Origin: Curtobacterium sp. MCPF17_002
GTDB taxonomy: Bacteria > Actinomycetota > Actinomycetes > Actinomycetales > Microbacteriaceae
NCBI RefSeq assembly: GCF_003234115.2
Contig: NZ_CP126251.1
Location: 2,852,001 to 2,916,000, forward strand
Reading direction: 5' to 3'
DNA length: 64,000 nucleotides
The notes under the pieces were generated by a model, which was not told where the DNA came from, made no database searches, and saw nothing but the letters and a program-made list of their open reading frames with translations. Of this stretch, positions 61,482 through 64,000 are shown one piece after another (position 1 is the stretch's first letter; every line of letters starts with the position of its first letter). Position numbers and translations under genes: made by a program.

Positions 61482-63218
61482 ATGACCGACGTCGTCGAGA
61501 CGCCCACCACGCCCACCACGGCCACCACGGCCACCACGGCCACGCCCACCACGGCCACCAGCACCGCCCGCCCCGACAGCGACGAGACCTGGTGGCGCCA
61601 GGCGAGCGTCTACCAGATCTACCCGCGCTCCTTCGCGGACGCGAACGGCGACGGCATCGGCGACCTCCGCGGTGTCACCGAGCGGGTGCCGTACCTGGCG
61701 TCGCTCGGGATCGAGGCCGTCTGGCTCAGCCCCTTCTACCCGTCCGCCCTCGCCGACGGCGGCTACGACGTCGACGACTACCGCGACGTCGACCCGAAGC
61801 TCGGCACGCTCGAGGACTTCGACGCGATGGTCCAGGCGCTGCACGGCGCCGGCATCCGGGTGATCGTCGACATCGTCCCGAACCACACCAGTGACCGGCA
61901 CGAGTGGTTCCGCGAGGCCCTGGCCAGCCCGAAGGGCTCCCCCGCCCGTGACCGCTACGTCTTCCGCGACGGCTCCGGCCCGGACGGCAGCGAGGCGCCG
62001 GCCGACTGGATCTCGATCTTCGGCGGCCCGGCGTGGACCGCGGCCGGCGACGGCCAGTGGTACCTGCACAGCTTCGCCAAGGAACAGCCCGACCTCAACT
62101 GGGCGAACCGCGAGGTCCGCGACGACTTCCTCCGCACCCTACGCTTCTGGTCGGACCGCGGCGTCGACGGGTTCCGCATCGACGTGGCGCACGGGCTCGC
62201 GAAGGACCTCGGCGAGACGCTGCCGACCTGGGCCGAGCTCTCGGAGATGCCGAAGGACGGCACGCACCCGCTCTGGGACCGTGACGACGTGCACGAGATC
62301 TACGCCGAGTGGCGCCGGGTCTTCGACGAGTACACGCCGGCCCGCACCGCCGTCGCCGAGGCGTGGGTGGCCGCCGACCGCCGCGCCCGCTACGCCAGCG
62401 CCGAGGGACTCGGGCAGGCGTTCAACTTCGACCTCCTCGAGGCCGACTTCGACGCCGCCGCCTTCCGCGAGGTCATCGAGTTCAACCTCGGCCTCGCCGA
62501 GCAGTCCGGCTCGTCGACCACGTGGGTGTTCTCCAACCACGACGTGGTGCGGCACGCCACCCGGTACGCGCTGCCCCCGCGGAGCGGCGACGCCGACCAC
62601 GCGCCGACCACCGAGAAGCAGGGCAGCGCCTGGCTGCTCGCCGGCGGCTCGCAGGACGCGCTCGACCGCGACCTCGGGCTGCGTCGTGCGACGGCGGCGA
62701 CGCTGCTCGAGCTCGCACTGCCCGGCTCCGCGTACCTGTACCAGGGCGAGGAGCTCGGCCTGCAGGAGGTCGGCGACATCCCCGACGCCGACCGCCAGGA
62801 CCCCGCGTTCTTCCGGAACCCGGGTGTCGACGTCGGCCGTGACGGCTGCCGCGTGCCGCTCCCCTGGACCCGCTCGGGTTCGTCGTTCGGCTTCGGCTCC
62901 GGCGGCTCCCACCTGCCGCAGCCGGCGTGGTTCGGCGAGTACTCGGTCGAGGCCGAGGACGCCGACCCGGACTCGACGCTCGCCCTCTACCGGAAGGCGC
63001 TCGGGCTCCGCGGGCAGCTGCAGTCCGAGGAGCACCTCGAGTGGCTCGAGACCGGCCGCGACGACGTGCTCGCCTTCCGTCGTCCGAACGGCTGGACGAG
63101 CGTCACGGTGTTCGGCGACGAGCCGTACCGCCTCCCCTCCGGCGAGCTGCTGCTCGCCTCCGCGCCGGTGGCAGACGGCGCACTGTCGGGTGTGGGGACC
63201 GCCTGGTTGCGTTCCTGA
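61482..63218 (+). CDS. GH13 alpha-glucosidase
   Basis: Predicted 578-residue alpha-amylase-family enzyme that releases glucose from alpha-glucosides such as maltose, isomaltose or sucrose. All four conserved regions are present: DIVPNHTS, GFRIDVAHG (nucleophile Asp), AVAEAWVA (acid/base Glu) and FSNHDVVRH; QIYPRSFADANGDGIGDL at the start is the oligo-glucosidase signature. The N-terminus carries a Thr-rich TATTATTAT repeat encoded by 9-bp tandem repeats. The ATG at 61482 follows GAGAGGA; a GTG at 61443 overlaps the permease stop and is an alternative. No signal peptide, so it cuts sugar brought in by transporter C. Confidence 0.93.
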   Translation: MTDVVETPTTPTTATTATTATPTTATSTARPDSDETWWRQASVYQIYPRSFADANGDGIGDLRGVTERVPYLASLGIEAVWLSPFYPSALADGGYDVDDYRDVDPKLGTLEDFDAMVQALHGAGIRVIVDIVPNHTSDRHEWFREALASPKGSPARDRYVFRDGSGPDGSEAPADWISIFGGPAWTAAGDGQWYLHSFAKEQPDLNWANREVRDDFLRTLRFWSDRGVDGFRIDVAHGLAKDLGETLPTWAELSEMPKDGTHPLWDRDDVHEIYAEWRRVFDEYTPARTAVAEAWVAADRRARYASAEGLGQAFNFDLLEADFDAAAFREVIEFNLGLAEQSGSSTTWVFSNHDVVRHATRYALPPRSGDADHAPTTEKQGSAWLLAGGSQDALDRDLGLRRATAATLLELALPGSAYLYQGEELGLQEVGDIPDADRQDPAFFRNPGVDVGRDGCRVPLPWTRSGSSFGFGSGGSHLPQPAWFGEYSVEAEDADPDSTLALYRKALGLRGQLQSEEHLEWLETGRDDVLAFRRPNGWTSVTVFGDEPYRLPSGELLLASAPVADGALSGVGTAWLRS

Positions 63219-63250
63219 CGGAACGGTGCGCGTCCTCGACGCGACCAGGT

Positions 63251-63298
63251 GACGGACTGGAGGCGCGGTGCAGGCAGGCACCGCGCCTCCAGTCCGTC
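63251..63298. terminator. CTGGAGGCGCGG-type palindrome between convergent genes
   Basis: Twenty-one-base arms (GACGGACTGGAGGCGCGG plus TGC and complement) pair perfectly around a 6-nt loop. It ends in the stop codon of the DHFR-like gene and lies 32 bp after the GH13 gene. Confidence 0.75.
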
Positions 63299-63911
63299 AG
63301 GGGGTCTCGTCCACCGCACCGGTTCCGTCCACCGCACCGGTGCCGTACCGGATCCGGTACCGGAGGTGCGTGACACCGCCCTCACCGAGCAGGACACGCA
63401 CGCGCTCCAGCTGCCGCTCGACGCTGCCGAGGTGCTCGAACAACCGGAGCCCCTCGCCGAGCAGCACCGGCACGAGGTGGATCTCCACCTCGTCGAGGAG
63501 CCCGGCGGCGATCGCGCGCTGCGCCGTGGCCGCGCCGTGCACCAGGACGTCGCCGTCCCCAGCGGCGCTCCGTGCGGCGTCGAACGCGACGCGGACGTCG
63601 TCCGTGTAGTGGACCGCCGGCCAGTGGTCGGTCCAGGCCGGCCGTGGTCGACGGCTGAGCACCCAGATCGGGACGCCCGCGTGGTGGTCGCCGTCCCAGC
63701 CCCCGGCCGGTTCGAACGTGCCGCGGCCCGCGACGACCGCTCCGGTCGCCAGGAACTCGGCGACGACCTGCTCGTTCACGTCGCCCTCGGTGGGGAACAG
63801 CCACTCGTGCAGCCGCATCCCGCCGTCGCCGAGCCCGTTCTCGTCGGAGACGTTCGGACCGGCGACGAACCCGTCGAGCGACATCGACATGTACAGCACC
63901 GTGTTGCCCAT
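63297..63911 (-). CDS. DHFR-family (RibD C-terminal-like) reductase
   Basis: Predicted 204-residue protein of the bacterial DHFR/RibD-C superfamily, usually NADPH-dependent reductases of unknown substrate and not true folate enzymes. Family features: VLYMSMSLDGFVAGPN at the start, AVVAGRGTFEPAGGW near residue 70, and DVLVHGAATAQRAIAAGLLDEVEIHLVPVLLGEG, which forms the NADPH loop and C-terminal strand. The C-terminus contains a short duplicated GTGAVD. CGGAG precedes the ATG at 63911; an in-frame upstream start at 63941 has no ribosome site. Bases 63912-64000 are non-coding as far as I can see. Confidence 0.9.
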   Translation of the reverse strand: MGNTVLYMSMSLDGFVAGPNVSDENGLGDGGMRLHEWLFPTEGDVNEQVVAEFLATGAVVAGRGTFEPAGGWDGDHHAGVPIWVLSRRPRPAWTDHWPAVHYTDDVRVAFDAARSAAGDGDVLVHGAATAQRAIAAGLLDEVEIHLVPVLLGEGLRLFEHLGSVERQLERVRVLLGEGGVTHLRYRIRYGTGAVDGTGAVDETP

Positions 63912-64000
63912 CAGCGACTCCGCTCCTCGTGTCCGGTGCATCCTCCTCCCGCCGACGCCGGCGCGTCACCGTCAGGCGGTCCCGGTAGGGTCGGCACGTC

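Overview
The window is a chromosomal piece of a very GC-rich actinobacterium. Gene content fits a plant-associated member of Microbacteriaceae such as Curtobacterium (an inference from gene types, codon use and intergenic style; I could not run a search). It holds about 50 protein genes, no rRNA or tRNA that I can recognise, no CRISPR array, no phage module and no insertion sequence. Coding density is high, but the gaps between genes are unusually rich in palindromes and short tandem repeats.

Layout. 0-25 kb is mostly housekeeping and mixed metabolism: an SGNH hydrolase, a GNAT acetyltransferase, the SufS-SufU iron-sulfur pair, a small MT0933-like protein, a ClC chloride channel, a zinc-ribbon protein, a GH36 alpha-galactosidase, CorA, a TspO-like membrane protein, alanine dehydrogenase, a GlcD-type FAD oxidase, an AraC regulator, a SorC regulator divergent from GlpD, a histidine phosphatase, a DinB-like protein, a second SorC regulator divergent from an RpiB-family isomerase, a LolA-like lipoprotein with an ABC exporter, an alcohol-dehydrogenase-like oxidoreductase and a metallophosphoesterase.

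25-55.5 kb is a rhamnose and rhamnoside utilisation island. It contains three different GH78 alpha-L-rhamnosidases, two complete CUT1-type substrate-binding/permease/permease cassettes that each end in a GH78 gene, an MFS transporter followed by L-rhamnose mutarotase, two LacI regulators, and a catabolic operon rhaI - rhaEW (aldolase/dehydrogenase fusion) - rhaB - lldD. This operon takes L-rhamnose to DHAP and L-lactaldehyde, then L-lactate, then pyruvate. Four promoters in the island carry the identical 12-bp palindrome TGAAACGATTCA, and a fifth carries a variant, so the parts appear to form one LacI-controlled regulon. Embedded in the island is a self-contained cytochrome P450 system (AraC regulator, [3Fe-4S] ferredoxin, ferredoxin reductase, P450), which suggests the natural substrates are rhamnosylated plant aglycones rather than free sugar alone (inference).

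55.5-64 kb carries a secreted GH16 glucanase-like enzyme, then an alpha-glucoside operon (ROK regulator divergent from a substrate-binding protein, two permeases and a GH13 alpha-glucosidase), and a DHFR-family reductase. None of the three ABC importers has its own ATPase gene here, which implies a shared MsiK-type ATPase elsewhere.

Non-coding highlights: a dispersed palindrome family with arms containing CTGGAGGCGCGG (a perfect 46-bp example follows glpD), a second hairpin family built on CGACAGTTCACG, and a roughly 0.9-kb repeat field after the second lacI gene in which two different hairpins alternate three times. About ten genes have a TANNNT hexamer exactly 6 or 7 nt before the start codon, the signature of leaderless mRNAs. 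Two identical-core 14-bp operators lie between the SorC gene and glpD. A 28-bp duplication recreates a ribosome-binding site and start between two permease genes.
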